A DNA stretch of 64,000 nt from CAWFPR01 sp963817635 (lineage in GTDB: Bacteria; Acidobacteriota; Vicinamibacteria; Vicinamibacterales; 2-12-FULL-66-21), in assembly GCA_963817635.1 (NCBI GenBank), contig CAWFPR010000021.1, positions 20,318 through 84,317 of the forward strand, read 5' to 3'. Position numbers and translations under genes: made by a program. Numbering within the stretch: the stretch's first letter is position 1; each line of letters begins with the position of its first letter. Below, piece by piece: positions 46,545 through 54,991 of the stretch. The notes under the pieces are model-generated. The model had not been told where the DNA came from. It searched no databases and worked only from the letters and a program-made list of their open reading frames with translations.

Positions 46545-48569
46545 ATGGACGAGCCAACGAGCAACGACCTGCCTCCATCTCCCGGTAACAGGAAATCGCC
46601 ACCTCCTCGACCGGTGCGGCCGCAGGGACCATCGCCTGGCCAGAACCGTCTCAGTCCCTTGTCGTGGGTCGTCTTTCTCCTGCTGATGCTGTGGAACATC
46701 TGGTCGTTCTTTCCCAAGCCGACGTCTGAGGTGGACCTCCCGTACAGCGCATTCGTGGTCCAGGTGACGGACGGCAACGTGTCGCAGGCGCGGATCGTCG
46801 GAGAACGAATCAGCGGCACGTTCGTGCACGCGATCGTCTGGCCGGCGCCTCAGAAGACCGAGCCGAAAGAGGCCGCGGAGCAGCCGGCGCCGAAAACGAT
46901 CCCCGACGCGAAGGAGGCGCCGGCGAAGAAGACCCCCGACGCGAAGTCCACCCCTTCCTACCCGGCCTTTCACACCGTATTTCCCAGCGTGGTCGGCGAC
47001 CCCTCGCTCATGCCGCTTCTCGAGGCGCACCAGGTCGTGATTGACGTCGCCGCGCCGTCGCTGCCCTGGTTCAGCATCCTGGCCACTGACGGCCTGCCGG
47101 TCCTGTTGATGGTTCTGGTGCTCGTCTGGATGGGCAGGCAGGCAGCCCGGAGCCAGTCCGGCATGTTTGGTTTCGCGCGCAACAAGGCGCGCCGCTACGC
47201 GGAAGACCGACCGAAGGTCACGTTCGCCGACGTGGCTGGCGCCGACGAAGCGAAGGCGGATTTGACGGAGGTGGTGGACTTCCTGCGCCATCCCGGCAAG
47301 TACCTCGAGATTGGCGCTCGCATTCCCCGCGGGGTATTGTTGGTTGGACCACCGGGGACGGGCAAGACGCTGCTGGCTCGCGCCGTGGCGGGCGAAGCGG
47401 GCGCGCCGTTTTTCAGCATCAGCGGCTCGGAGTTCGTGGAGATGTTCGTCGGCGTGGGCGCGAGTCGCGTGCGCGATCTGTTCGTCCAGGCGAAGGCAGC
47501 GGAGCCGTCGATCGTGTTCATCGACGAGCTGGATGCCGTCGGACGCCGGCGGGGCGCTGGCGTGGGTGCGACCAACGACGAACGCGAGCAGACGCTCAAC
47601 CAGCTGCTCGTGGAGATGGATGGCTTCGACGAACGCCAGCAAGTGATTCTGCTCGCGGCGACCAATCGGCCCGATGTGCTCGACCCCGCCCTGCTCCGTC
47701 CGGGCCGATTCGATCGTCAGGTCGCCGTCCCGCTGCCCGACTGGCGCGGCCGGGAGGGCATCCTGCGGATTCATACACGTCACCTTCACATGGCGAAGGA
47801 CGTGGATCTCGAGCGGCTCGCACGCACGACGACCGGGCTGAGCGGCGCGGATCTCGCGAACCTGTGCAATGAAGCGGCGTTGGGCGCCGCCCGCCGTAGT
47901 CGTACCGAAGTGACGATGGAGGATTTCGAGCAGGCGTGGGATCGAATCGCTCTCGGAGCCGTGCGGAGCACCGTCCTCACGCCGCGTGATCGCCGCGTGG
48001 TGGCCTATCACGAAGGTGGACACGCGGTCGTGGCCTGGATGACGCCCGCGGCCGACCCGGTCCGAAGGGTCACGATCGTGCCGCACGGACAGGCGCTCGG
48101 GGTCACCGAGCAACGGCCCTCGGAGGAGCGGTACAACTACAGCCGGACCGACCTGCTCGCGCGGATCGACGTGATGCTCGGCGGCCGGGAGTCTGAGGCG
48201 CTGGCCATCGGCGACATCACCACCGGCGCGGAGAGCGACCTGGTGCAGGCCACGCGACTCGTCCGGCGCATGATCACGCGGTGGGGCATGGGCAGCCTCG
48301 GGCCGGTGGCGCTCCAGGCGGATGACGAACAGCCGTTTCTTGGGTATCAGCTGGCGCAGGGACGCGAGTACAGCGACGCCACGGCGGCGCGAATCGACCA
48401 GGAACTGGAACACCTCATCGCCGAACGTCAGGAGGCCGTGCGCCAGCTCTTGAGCGCCGCGCGCCCGAAACTTGATGCCCTGGCCGCAGCCTTGCTGGCC
48501 GATGAGACGATTGGAGAGGACGCGCTCGTTCGCCTCCTTGGGCCCCGTCCCGTTGCGGTCGTCGGGTAG
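46545..48569 (+). CDS. ftsH: FtsH ATP-dependent zinc metalloprotease
   Basis: Starts MDEPTSNDLPPSPGNRKSPP at 46545 (an upstream in-frame GTG at 46509 is possible). Helix 1 ~residues 38-55; a periplasmic part of about 125 residues contains a Pro/Lys/Ala-rich insert (EPKEAAEQPAPKTIPDAKEA); helix 2 is GLPVLLMVLVLVWMG. AAA domain: Walker A GPPGTGKT, Walker B VFIDELDAVG, SRH ATNRPDVLDPALLRPGRFDR. Protease zinc site is HEGGH rather than the usual HEAGH, with the later ligand in TTGAESDLVQATRL. Complete. It degrades misfolded membrane and regulatory proteins. Confidence 0.95.
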   Translation: MDEPTSNDLPPSPGNRKSPPPRPVRPQGPSPGQNRLSPLSWVVFLLLMLWNIWSFFPKPTSEVDLPYSAFVVQVTDGNVSQARIVGERISGTFVHAIVWPAPQKTEPKEAAEQPAPKTIPDAKEAPAKKTPDAKSTPSYPAFHTVFPSVVGDPSLMPLLEAHQVVIDVAAPSLPWFSILATDGLPVLLMVLVLVWMGRQAARSQSGMFGFARNKARRYAEDRPKVTFADVAGADEAKADLTEVVDFLRHPGKYLEIGARIPRGVLLVGPPGTGKTLLARAVAGEAGAPFFSISGSEFVEMFVGVGASRVRDLFVQAKAAEPSIVFIDELDAVGRRRGAGVGATNDEREQTLNQLLVEMDGFDERQQVILLAATNRPDVLDPALLRPGRFDRQVAVPLPDWRGREGILRIHTRHLHMAKDVDLERLARTTTGLSGADLANLCNEAALGAARRSRTEVTMEDFEQAWDRIALGAVRSTVLTPRDRRVVAYHEGGHAVVAWMTPAADPVRRVTIVPHGQALGVTEQRPSEERYNYSRTDLLARIDVMLGGRESEALAIGDITTGAESDLVQATRLVRRMITRWGMGSLGPVALQADDEQPFLGYQLAQGREYSDATAARIDQELEHLIAERQEAVRQLLSAARPKLDALAAALLADETIGEDALVRLLGPRPVAVVG

Positions 48570-48669
48570 CCAATCCACAGTGGTCCTCTCGTACCACCAT
48601 CGGCCGCGTCGTTCATGAACGCGTGCTCGTCCCGTACTGCATCGTCGCCTGAAGGGACGCCGTCGCGAC

Positions 48670-48768
48670 GCGGCCAACTTTGGCGGCGACGGCGTCACGG
48701 ACCTGCTCTTCTACGAGCCGTCGACCGGGACCGGTGAGTTCCACTCCACCGACGACCGGGGCGGCTGA
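48670..48768 (+). pseudogene. FG-GAP/VCBS repeat fragment
   Basis: AANFGGDGVTDLLFYEPSTG then TGEFHSTDDRGG and stop: one FG-GAP repeat with the DxDGxxDLL-type calcium loop degenerate (GGDGVTDL). No start or other repeats are readable, so this is the tail of a lost integrin-like protein. Confidence 0.6.
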
Positions 48769-48819
48769 TGTCCTCCGATCGTCCTGGTCATCGCAGCGAC
48801 GCCAGCACGTGTGTGTAGA
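48766..48819 (+). repeat. 54-bp repeat: 3' end of the serine hydrolase gene
   Basis: Partner of 44470-44523. Here it includes the true 3' end of the serine hydrolase gene on the minus strand, so this is presumably the source copy. Confidence 0.75.
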
Positions 48820-49936
48820 GGAAGTCGATCGGCTTGATGGTGTTCGGCGTCTCACCGTTCTCGGCGGTCGTCACCATTACGAGGTCCTCGTCCGGGAGGG
48901 CGAAGATCCACTGGCCGCGCGCGCCAGAGGCCGTGATGATGTCGCCCGGCTGTGGCCGCGGGTTCATGGGGTCGGCGCGGTCGAGGATCCACCAGAGATA
49001 GCCGTAGTCCACGCTGTGCGCGCCGAAGGTGCGCGGCCGGGACACCACGCGTGCGGTGCTTTCGCGGATCCAACTCGCGGACAGCACCTGGCGTCCCTGC
49101 CACCTGCCGCCCGCGGCAACCATCGCACCGATTTTCGCCATGTCGCGCGCGCGCATGTAGAGGCCGCCGCCGGTGTGCGGCAACCCGTCAGGCAGGCCGC
49201 CAATCCAATAGGCGCCCTGCACCCCCAGCGGCGCGAACAACTCGCGATCGCCGAACAGATCGACGCGCTCCCCGGTTGCGGCGGTAACGACCGCGCCCAG
49301 CAGAATGACGCCGCCGCTGACGTACTCCCAGCGCGTGCCGGGCGCCTCGCGCATGGGCCAGTCGAGCATGAACCGCACCCAGTCGCAGCGGCAGTCGTTC
49401 AGCCGCTGCAGGGGCGAGCCGGTGTAGGTGCTCTCGCTCCAGTCGAACCCGCTCCGCATGGTCAGCAGGTCCTGCACGGTGAGCGCGGCCTTGCGATCGT
49501 CCATGTTCGCGATCGGTTCGTAGTCGGGAAAGCGAGTCACGACGCGGTCGGTCAGCCGGAGACGTCCCTGCTGGATGGCGATGCCGGTGATGAGCGACGT
49601 GATGCTCTTGGAGACGGACTGCAGGGTGTGCACCTGCGCCGCGGATCCGCCGCTGAAGTACTCCTCGACGACGAGCCTGTCGTGGCGCACCACGAGCAGG
49701 CTGTGGATCGTGCCAAAGTCGCCGCGACGGATGCGTCCGGCCAGGTCGGCGAGCATCGACGGGTCGAGCCCTTCGGCGTCGGGCGTCGATGCGGTCCAGT
49801 CACCTCCCCCGACGACCGGCGTGAGCACGGCCAGACCGGCCTCCGGCGGACCGGACGGCGCGGCCGGACTCGAGCTGCCGCCGCAGGCCAGCAGCCCGCA
49901 CGCAAGCCCGATCGCGGCGCAGGCGCCCCTCGTCAT
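48788..49936 (-). CDS. Beta-lactamase-family serine hydrolase, lipoprotein
   Basis: A 382-aa protein. Signal with lipobox GLLACGG (Cys18). Class C beta-lactamase/DD-peptidase fold: SxxK nucleophile SVSKSITSL, Tyr motif YVSGG (Y-x-S/N type), C-terminal TASGARGQWIFALP in the place of the KTG box. The loss of KTG suggests esterase- or EstB-like activity rather than antibiotic hydrolysis, an inference. No partner genes. Confidence 0.88.
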   Translation of the reverse strand: MTRGACAAIGLACGLLACGGSSSPAAPSGPPEAGLAVLTPVVGGGDWTASTPDAEGLDPSMLADLAGRIRRGDFGTIHSLLVVRHDRLVVEEYFSGGSAAQVHTLQSVSKSITSLITGIAIQQGRLRLTDRVVTRFPDYEPIANMDDRKAALTVQDLLTMRSGFDWSESTYTGSPLQRLNDCRCDWVRFMLDWPMREAPGTRWEYVSGGVILLGAVVTAATGERVDLFGDRELFAPLGVQGAYWIGGLPDGLPHTGGGLYMRARDMAKIGAMVAAGGRWQGRQVLSASWIRESTARVVSRPRTFGAHSVDYGYLWWILDRADPMNPRPQPGDIITASGARGQWIFALPDEDLVMVTTAENGETPNTIKPIDFLYTHVLASLR

Positions 49937-50136
49937 AAGCGCAGATGTCCGGACGACCGCGTCCGGCTTTCAGCCCTTCTTCCCGGCCTTGTGCGGCTTC
50001 GCGGCCTGGCCGCGCCCCTGCCCCGCGTCGGCCGCCGGCGCCGGCATCGCGAGCGAAAGAGCGGAGAACCTCACGATCGCCGCAGCAACCGTCCGGACTT
50101 GATCATCGCACAGCTCCCTTGCGAGGCTGGCGCTCG

Positions 50137-50289
50137 CTACGTAATCGAGCGGCGGCCGCTCAGCAGCCCGACGACGAACAACACGATGGCGATGACCAGC
50201 AGCACATGGACGAACGCGCCGATCGTGTAGGTGCCGACGACGCCCAGCAGCCACGCGATCAACAGGACGATGGCGATGGTGTACAACAT
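50137..50289 (-). CDS. Lmo0937-type 50-aa membrane peptide
   Basis: MLYTIAIVLLIAWLLGVVGT, then YTIGAFVHVLLVIAIVLFVV and GLLSGRRSIT. Two hydrophobic helices with the WLLGVVGxYTxGxFxHVLLVIAIVLFVVxLLxGRR pattern of the Lmo0937 family, common in many phyla. Strong ribosome site AAGGGAGAAG before the ATG. Function unknown, often stress-linked. Confidence 0.9.
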   Translation of the reverse strand: MLYTIAIVLLIAWLLGVVGTYTIGAFVHVLLVIAIVLFVVGLLSGRRSIT

Positions 50290-50560
50290 GGTGACTTCTC
50301 CCTTTCGAATGGCGAGTACGTGTCACGAGCACCCACTCCCGGGGAGGCGGCTCACGACCCGACGCACTCAGCATGCGGCAATCGCCCGTGTGTGTCTGTG
50401 CGTTTGAGCACATCCGCACACTGCAGAGCCGCCGGCGTGCAGGAGCCGGCGGCACGGAAGACCGCCCGTGTGCACGGGCACGCCTATCGACATCTCAAAG
50501 GACGGCCGGGTCCTCGTCCAGAGACCCTGAAGCGTGCTTGTGCGATGATTCGCGTCCGCG
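50290..50560. other. Intergenic region with GC-rich hairpin at 50428-50453
   Basis: GCCGCCGGC - 8 bases - GCCGGCGGC is a perfect 9-base stem downstream of the large pRiA4b gene (minus strand). It may stall or end transcription but lacks a U run. Nothing coding is evident in the rest. Confidence 0.4.
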
Positions 50561-52682
50561 TCAGTAGACGGGAACAGCGGCGAGCGCGGTGTTGACGGAT
50601 AACAGACTGAACCGTTCTGGTTCCAACCGGCCGGCCCACGTCCGCGCCTCCTCGAACTCCGGGTGCAGCGGGTCGAACAGGATCTCGAGCAGCCGGGTGT
50701 ACCCGTCCGGCCCGCCGCAGTCCTCGGGCGGGCACGCCCGCTCGCCGCCCAGACAGCGCGCCTGCCCGTGTCCATCGCGCTCGTCGCGAACGTCCTCGAT
50801 TGCGATCGTGTGGCGCCAGGAGTCGCCGAAGTCGTAGTCGTATGTGAAACGGCGGACTCCGTGGTCCACGACGTGACCGAGTTTCACCAATCGCCCGCTG
50901 CGGCTGATCTGGCCCTCCGACAGTTGTTCCTGGTGGTACGGGATCGCGATACGTTCGTCGCCGATCTCGAACATGTGAAGGTGGCTGTTCGTCCACCCGA
51001 GCGCGGCCTGCAGGATTTCGTGGAGCTTGGCCAGCGTGACGGAGGCCGGCACGTCGAGCCGCCGCCAGATCGGCGGCTCGATCCCCTCGAGCGTCACCCT
51101 GATCCGGCACGTGCGGTGATCGGTGTGAAGCCAGGACCGGTGGGTGACGGGAGGCGCGGTCGATCCGGTCGGCAGACGAATCGCGCGGATGTCGGCGGGA
51201 TCGAGCGGCCGCACCTCCTCTCCCTCTCTGATGTAGAGCACGTCGCGGTCCCGCTCGACCACGGTGACCGTGGAGGCGAACGGCCAGGGGTCCGAGCGAT
51301 CGGCCGAACGGCCGACGACGATCTCCACCGGCAGCCAGCGCCTGTTCGCGGCGCTGACGATATCGTCGAGATTCGGATCTCCGCGCATCGACCACGTCAC
51401 CGGGAGCAGTCGATCACCGGCACGCCGCCGAAGTCGCACGCCCCCGTGGAGCGCGCCATACTCGTAGAGTGCGAACAAGGCCTGCGCCTCGTCCTCGAGC
51501 TCGGCGGCAAGGCGCGTCGTCGATCGTGCGGCGAGAAGATCCTTCCAGGCGCGTGGATCGGCAGGCACACGGGCTTTGCCGGTCGTCGCCTGGACGACGG
51601 CCGCGAGGGTCACCGGCATGGCCGCCTGATCGGAAGGACGGAACGTTCGCTGCGTCGGACGCAGTTCCGCGAGCCACCAGCCGTCGGGGTCGAGGCCCAC
51701 GGAGCGCAGCGATGGCCGGAGATCGACGCCGGCGAGAAACTCGAACGTACCGAGATGGTCGGGCAGCCGACTCATTTCATCGGCGATGAACAGCCGCAGC
51801 TCACGGGCGCCGGCATCTATCACCGCGGCCGCGCGGGCTGCGCGGTCCACGGTCACGATGTGCACGAGTGCGCGGCGAACGTGGCGTGCCTCCTCGGTTT
51901 CGCGACGTTCCGCCTCGGCACGCCGGAGGTCGTGCTCGGCGCGCCGCGCGCGGAACGACTCGTTCTCGGCTTGCTGCCGGAGGCGCGGGCCGGCCATGCG
52001 CCGGATGTCCCGGCGAAACGCGAGCGCATCCGGCGACCCCGGGTGGAGGCGCAGCATCCCGTCTGCGGTGACTCCCACGAGGTCCGACTTCCAGCGGCCG
52101 ATCGCACGCTCGTCGAGGTGCGCGTGCGCGCCGATGGAGGCCAACCGCTGCTGAATCTCCTCCAGCGACAACTGCCAGGCGCCCGAGGCTTCGAGAACGG
52201 CAGCGGCTGTGCGAATCGTCGAGCGGGCGTAGAGGGTTCGATCTGCGAACGCGGCGTCGACCTCGGCCTGGGAGAGCGGCTCGCTGTCGGCCGGCTGGCG
52301 GTACTCCGCCGGACCCGGACGGGCGGACGGCGCGCGGAGCGGGTCGGCCAGGTATGCGATCCAGCCCAGCTCGTGGTCTGCGAGCAAGTCCAGATAGAAG
52401 CGACCGTCCCACGGGTCGCGAACGAGCGGCGATTGGCCGTGCCAGGCCTTGCGGAGCGACGCCGGGTTGGCGGCGGCGAGCCGCGGCGGGAGGGCAAGCC
52501 GTTTCAGGCGGTCAGCGATGGCTTCGAGTGTCAGTGGTCCCCCCGCCTCGAGGACCGCGAGCGCCATCAAATGCACGACCTGTGACCTCGGGATGCGTCA
52601 CCGCGACGTCCAGATCGGGGACCGGCAGTCCGAGGCGCTGGCAGTACCGATTGCGTGGTTCAGGCATCGGGTTGGTTGGCAT
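50561..52682 (-). CDS. Large protein with C-terminal pRiA4b ORF-3-like domain (frameshift near start)
   Basis: The start is probably the ATG at 52682 (MPTNPMPEPRNRYCQRLGLP), with GGGGACGA upstream. One extra G near 52588 breaks the frame; dropping it joins TVVHLMALAVLEAGGPLTLE. About 707 aa. N-terminal ~170 residues unknown (helical, winged-helix look); an Arg/Glu-rich coiled coil ~residues 235-270 (RARRAEHDLRRAEAERRETE); an unknown middle; then pRiA4b ORF-3 / IS1096 passenger-type domain (RIRVTLEGIEPPIWRRLDVP, YDYDFGDSWRHTIAIED, GERACPPEDCGGPDGY). This domain occurs on plasmids and transposons; function unknown. Confidence 0.8.
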
Positions 52683-52871
52683 TCGTCCCCATGCTACGCC
52701 GGCGTGGGTGGCGGACGGAATCGGCGGCGTGGCGGCCGCCGCCGGTCGGCCCGATCTCGTCTTCTTTCACGGTCGCCGGCATCTTCCCGAGCGTCCGGGC
52801 GGCGCGAGAGGAAGAATGTCGTCCGCCTCCGACGGCTGCAACCGTTTCAGAAAGTCCGCGCCGCTAAGGGC

Positions 52872-53471
52872 CTAATCGCATGACTGCCGGTCGAGATCGG
52901 AACCGTCCATCGGTCCCTGAGATTCCTGCTCAGGATCGCCGGGAGACGATTGTGGCCTCCGGGAAGAAGGGACAGGGGACAGCAGGGGAAGAAGCCGTTG
53001 GAAAGCAGTGCTCTCGCGGGGGGGCGAACGATCGAAGGCGCGCTCCAGAGCGGGCAGGTGCGGCGCCACAAGGCCGGGGGCGGTCGCAGCAATCGCGGTC
53101 AGCGCCTGCAGCAGCTCCAGGTGCAGGCCAGCATCGTGCACGGTTTCGACGAGCGCGGGCACGTAGGACGCGATCAGGTCCGGCGCGCGGCGCCCGATTT
53201 CGCCGAGTGCGGCGAGTGCCGGCGCCCCGTTGGTGCCCGATTCGTCGTTCAGCGCCCACAGCAGACGGCGCACGATCTCGCGTGTCGCCTCCGGCCACCG
53301 CGCCGCGTATTCCCCCAGACCCCTCGACGCGCGTTCGGCCACGGATCGGTCGATGTCCCAGAGGCGCGCGACCAGGAGCCGTCCAACGCGTACGTCGCCA
53401 GCCACGGCGGCGGCCAGCGCCGGCTCGTTGCTCGACGCGAGCAGCGCCCGCACTTCGCCCTTCAGCGCCAT
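52872..53471 (-). CDS. HEAT-repeat protein (DVU0298-like)
   Basis: The start is taken at MALKGEVRALLASSNEPALA, ATG at 53471; upstream frame has no family resemblance. 199 aa of helical repeats (VGRLLVARLWDIDRSVAERA, GAPALAALGEIGRRAPDLIA, LHLELLQALTAIAATAPGLV), with a Pro/Ser/Gln-rich, probably disordered, tail. Such proteins have been annotated as DVU0298 family; function unknown. It lies just downstream of the AbiE remnant on the same strand. Confidence 0.75.
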   Translation of the reverse strand: MALKGEVRALLASSNEPALAAAVAGDVRVGRLLVARLWDIDRSVAERASRGLGEYAARWPEATREIVRRLLWALNDESGTNGAPALAALGEIGRRAPDLIASYVPALVETVHDAGLHLELLQALTAIAATAPGLVAPHLPALERAFDRSPPRESTAFQRLLPLLSPVPSSRRPQSSPGDPEQESQGPMDGSDLDRQSCD

Positions 53472-53536
53472 CCCGCCACAATACCGCAACCGCGCATCCT
53501 TCGAATCGGTGTTCGGTCGTCCCGGTGATGATCTGG

Positions 53537-54138
53537 TTAACCGCGGCAGGCGTGTCGTGCACCTGAGTCCGGCGGCTTTGGGACAGCGCGCCGCTCGGTT
53601 GGCTGTTGACCCGTGAGCGATCCGAGCTCCAGCTTCACGGTGCGTTTGAGATAGGCGAAACCAGTGGGCTGTGTCGTCGGATAGTGAAACAGGAGGGTCG
53701 GCGAATTGCTCGCCTCGTCGAGGGCGAACTCGAACCAGCCCTCTGATCGGTCGCCGAGAACTTCGACGGCAGTCTTCTCCAGCGCCGGTCGAAGTTGATC
53801 CTTGACGGCCGCCGCGCACGCGGCTTCGGCCTTCTTCATCCACAGGTCCGCCTGCGTTCGACTGGGTGGGCGGCGGCGTCAAGACCCAGGAAGGCAGGTG
53901 ACAGAGACAGGTCGATGTCCTCAGAGAAGCGGTCGATGACCGCAAACACTTTCGACAGGGACGTGCCGCCCTTGAACACGAGGACGTCGCCGAATCTCGA
54001 TTCGAACAGGACGGCGAGGACCCAGCTCACCCAGAAGTCTTTTTCGAGCATCACCTCCGGCACATTGCGCCGGGCTGCTGCCTGCTCGATGTAGAGCCGG
54101 CGCTCGTTCGAAGGCAGCTCCAGGAATTTCAGGCGCAA
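53537..54138 (-). pseudogene. abiEii: AbiEii-type nucleotidyltransferase toxin, frameshifted and truncated
   Basis: Starts at a TTG at 54138 (RLKFLELPSNERRLYIEQAA), seven bases after the antitoxin stop. Key toxin motifs present: EKDFWVSWVLAVLF, FKGGTSLSKVF, RFSEDIDLSL (nucleotidyltransferase GS...D-x-D type). A frameshift near 53873 is repaired as RRPPSRTQADLWMKKAEAAC. The C-terminal ~100 or more residues expected for AbiEii are absent: after VKLELGSLTGQQPTERRAV it ends in an unrelated tail. Probably inactive as a toxin. Confidence 0.75.
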
Positions 54139-54142
54139 CCGC

Positions 54143-54748
54143 TCATCCCCTCGCCAGCTCGCGCAGAATCGGGTGCATCCAGGAAGGCGCGAGCCTGATG
54201 TCATCGGTGAGCCCGTGCCGTTTCTGCGCCGGCAGCGTTCGTCTGAGATGCGCGACCCGGTCAGGCGTGATGTGCTCTTTGCCCAGGTGCCTGAAAGCCT
54301 GGATCACGAGACCGCTGAGACGCCCTGCGGCTGCCATGTTGCGAGGTGTCGTCCGCCGAAGTTGGATCGTCATCTGGCCGACCCGTACGAGTCGGCTCGG
54401 GCCGTCGGTCAGGAACACGACTTTCATCGGCACCTGCTCGGACAGTCCGAGCAGGTTGGCTGCGTACGCGCCGGAGGGCTGAAGCCGAGTCCTGTCGCGT
54501 CCGGCAAGCGCTTTGGCGATGGCCTCAGCGGATGGCTGCAACTCTCCAAGAGAGCGGTGCTGCTGAGGATAGAGGTAGACGCCTCTGGCCAGACGCCGGA
54601 GAGTGCTGGCTTTGGCCAGCCGGGAGAGGGTCTGGTCAACGGCGGCCCGGCCGGCAAGGTCGACGAAGTCAGCCGGCGTGAACACCGACCATCTACCTCG
54701 GCCTTTAATTCGCCTTAATACCTGTGAATAAACGGTTTGAGTGGCCAA
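54143..54748 (-). CDS. abiEi: AbiEi/DUF6088-type antitoxin
   Basis: The likely start is the TTG at 54748 (ATQTVYSQVLRRIKGRGRWS follows), because an upstream TTG at 54799 would read through a palindromic operator. N-terminal winged helix (VFTPADFVDLAGRAAVDQTL, SRLAKASTLRRLARGVYLYP) and a C-terminal domain of the AbiEi type (SGAYAANLLGLSEQVPMKVV). About 201 aa, complete. In type IV AbiE systems this protein represses its own operon and counters the AbiEii toxin. Confidence 0.82.
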   Translation of the reverse strand: MATQTVYSQVLRRIKGRGRWSVFTPADFVDLAGRAAVDQTLSRLAKASTLRRLARGVYLYPQQHRSLGELQPSAEAIAKALAGRDRTRLQPSGAYAANLLGLSEQVPMKVVFLTDGPSRLVRVGQMTIQLRRTTPRNMAAAGRLSGLVIQAFRHLGKEHITPDRVAHLRRTLPAQKRHGLTDDIRLAPSWMHPILRELARG

Positions 54749-54762
54749 TTTGGGCGCCTTAT

Positions 54763-54792
54763 TGTCAGAAAAAATGACACATTTTTCTGACA
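54763..54792. promoter_or_regulatory. Inverted-repeat operator upstream of abiEi
   Basis: TGTCAGAAAAAATG-ACA-CATTTTTCTGACA: 13-14 base arms, notably AT-rich in this GC-rich region, placed 15 bases before the antitoxin start. AbiEi antitoxins are known to bind inverted repeats in their promoter. Confidence 0.75.
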
Positions 54793-54867
54793 GACGCAAC
54801 TAAGGCCGGTCGTCTGGTTTGGGGGGCAGCCCGCTCCCTGGTCGTTGAAGGGCATTGTCCTCAGCTT

Positions 54868-54989
54868 CGCGTCGCTCCGGTGCTCGATTGTCCGGAATCG
54901 CTTGGGCGCGTCAAGACTGCCCTCCGGCGCTGCGCGGTCTTGACCCGCCCGGCGCGCTCCCGAGGTCTAGCAATTACCGGAGCGACGCG
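54868..54989. repeat. 122-bp imperfect palindrome (MITE-like)
   Basis: Ends are perfect inverted copies (CGCGTCGCTCCGGT / ACCGGAGCGACGCG), and there is a second internal pair (GGGCGCGTCAAGAC / GTCTTGACCCGCCC). No transposase inside. It abuts the stop codon of the helicase gene, so it may also act as that gene's terminator. Confidence 0.65.
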
Positions 54990-54991
54990 GT

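Noticed and set aside
46365..48698. Minus-strand open frame of 777 codons opposite ftsH
   Set aside because: Antisense shadow of ftsH, which has all its motifs on the plus strand.
48788..49936. An antibiotic-resistance beta-lactamase
   Set aside because: SxxK and Tyr motifs are present but the KTG box is replaced and it is a lipoprotein of the broad serine-hydrolase family; resistance cannot be claimed.
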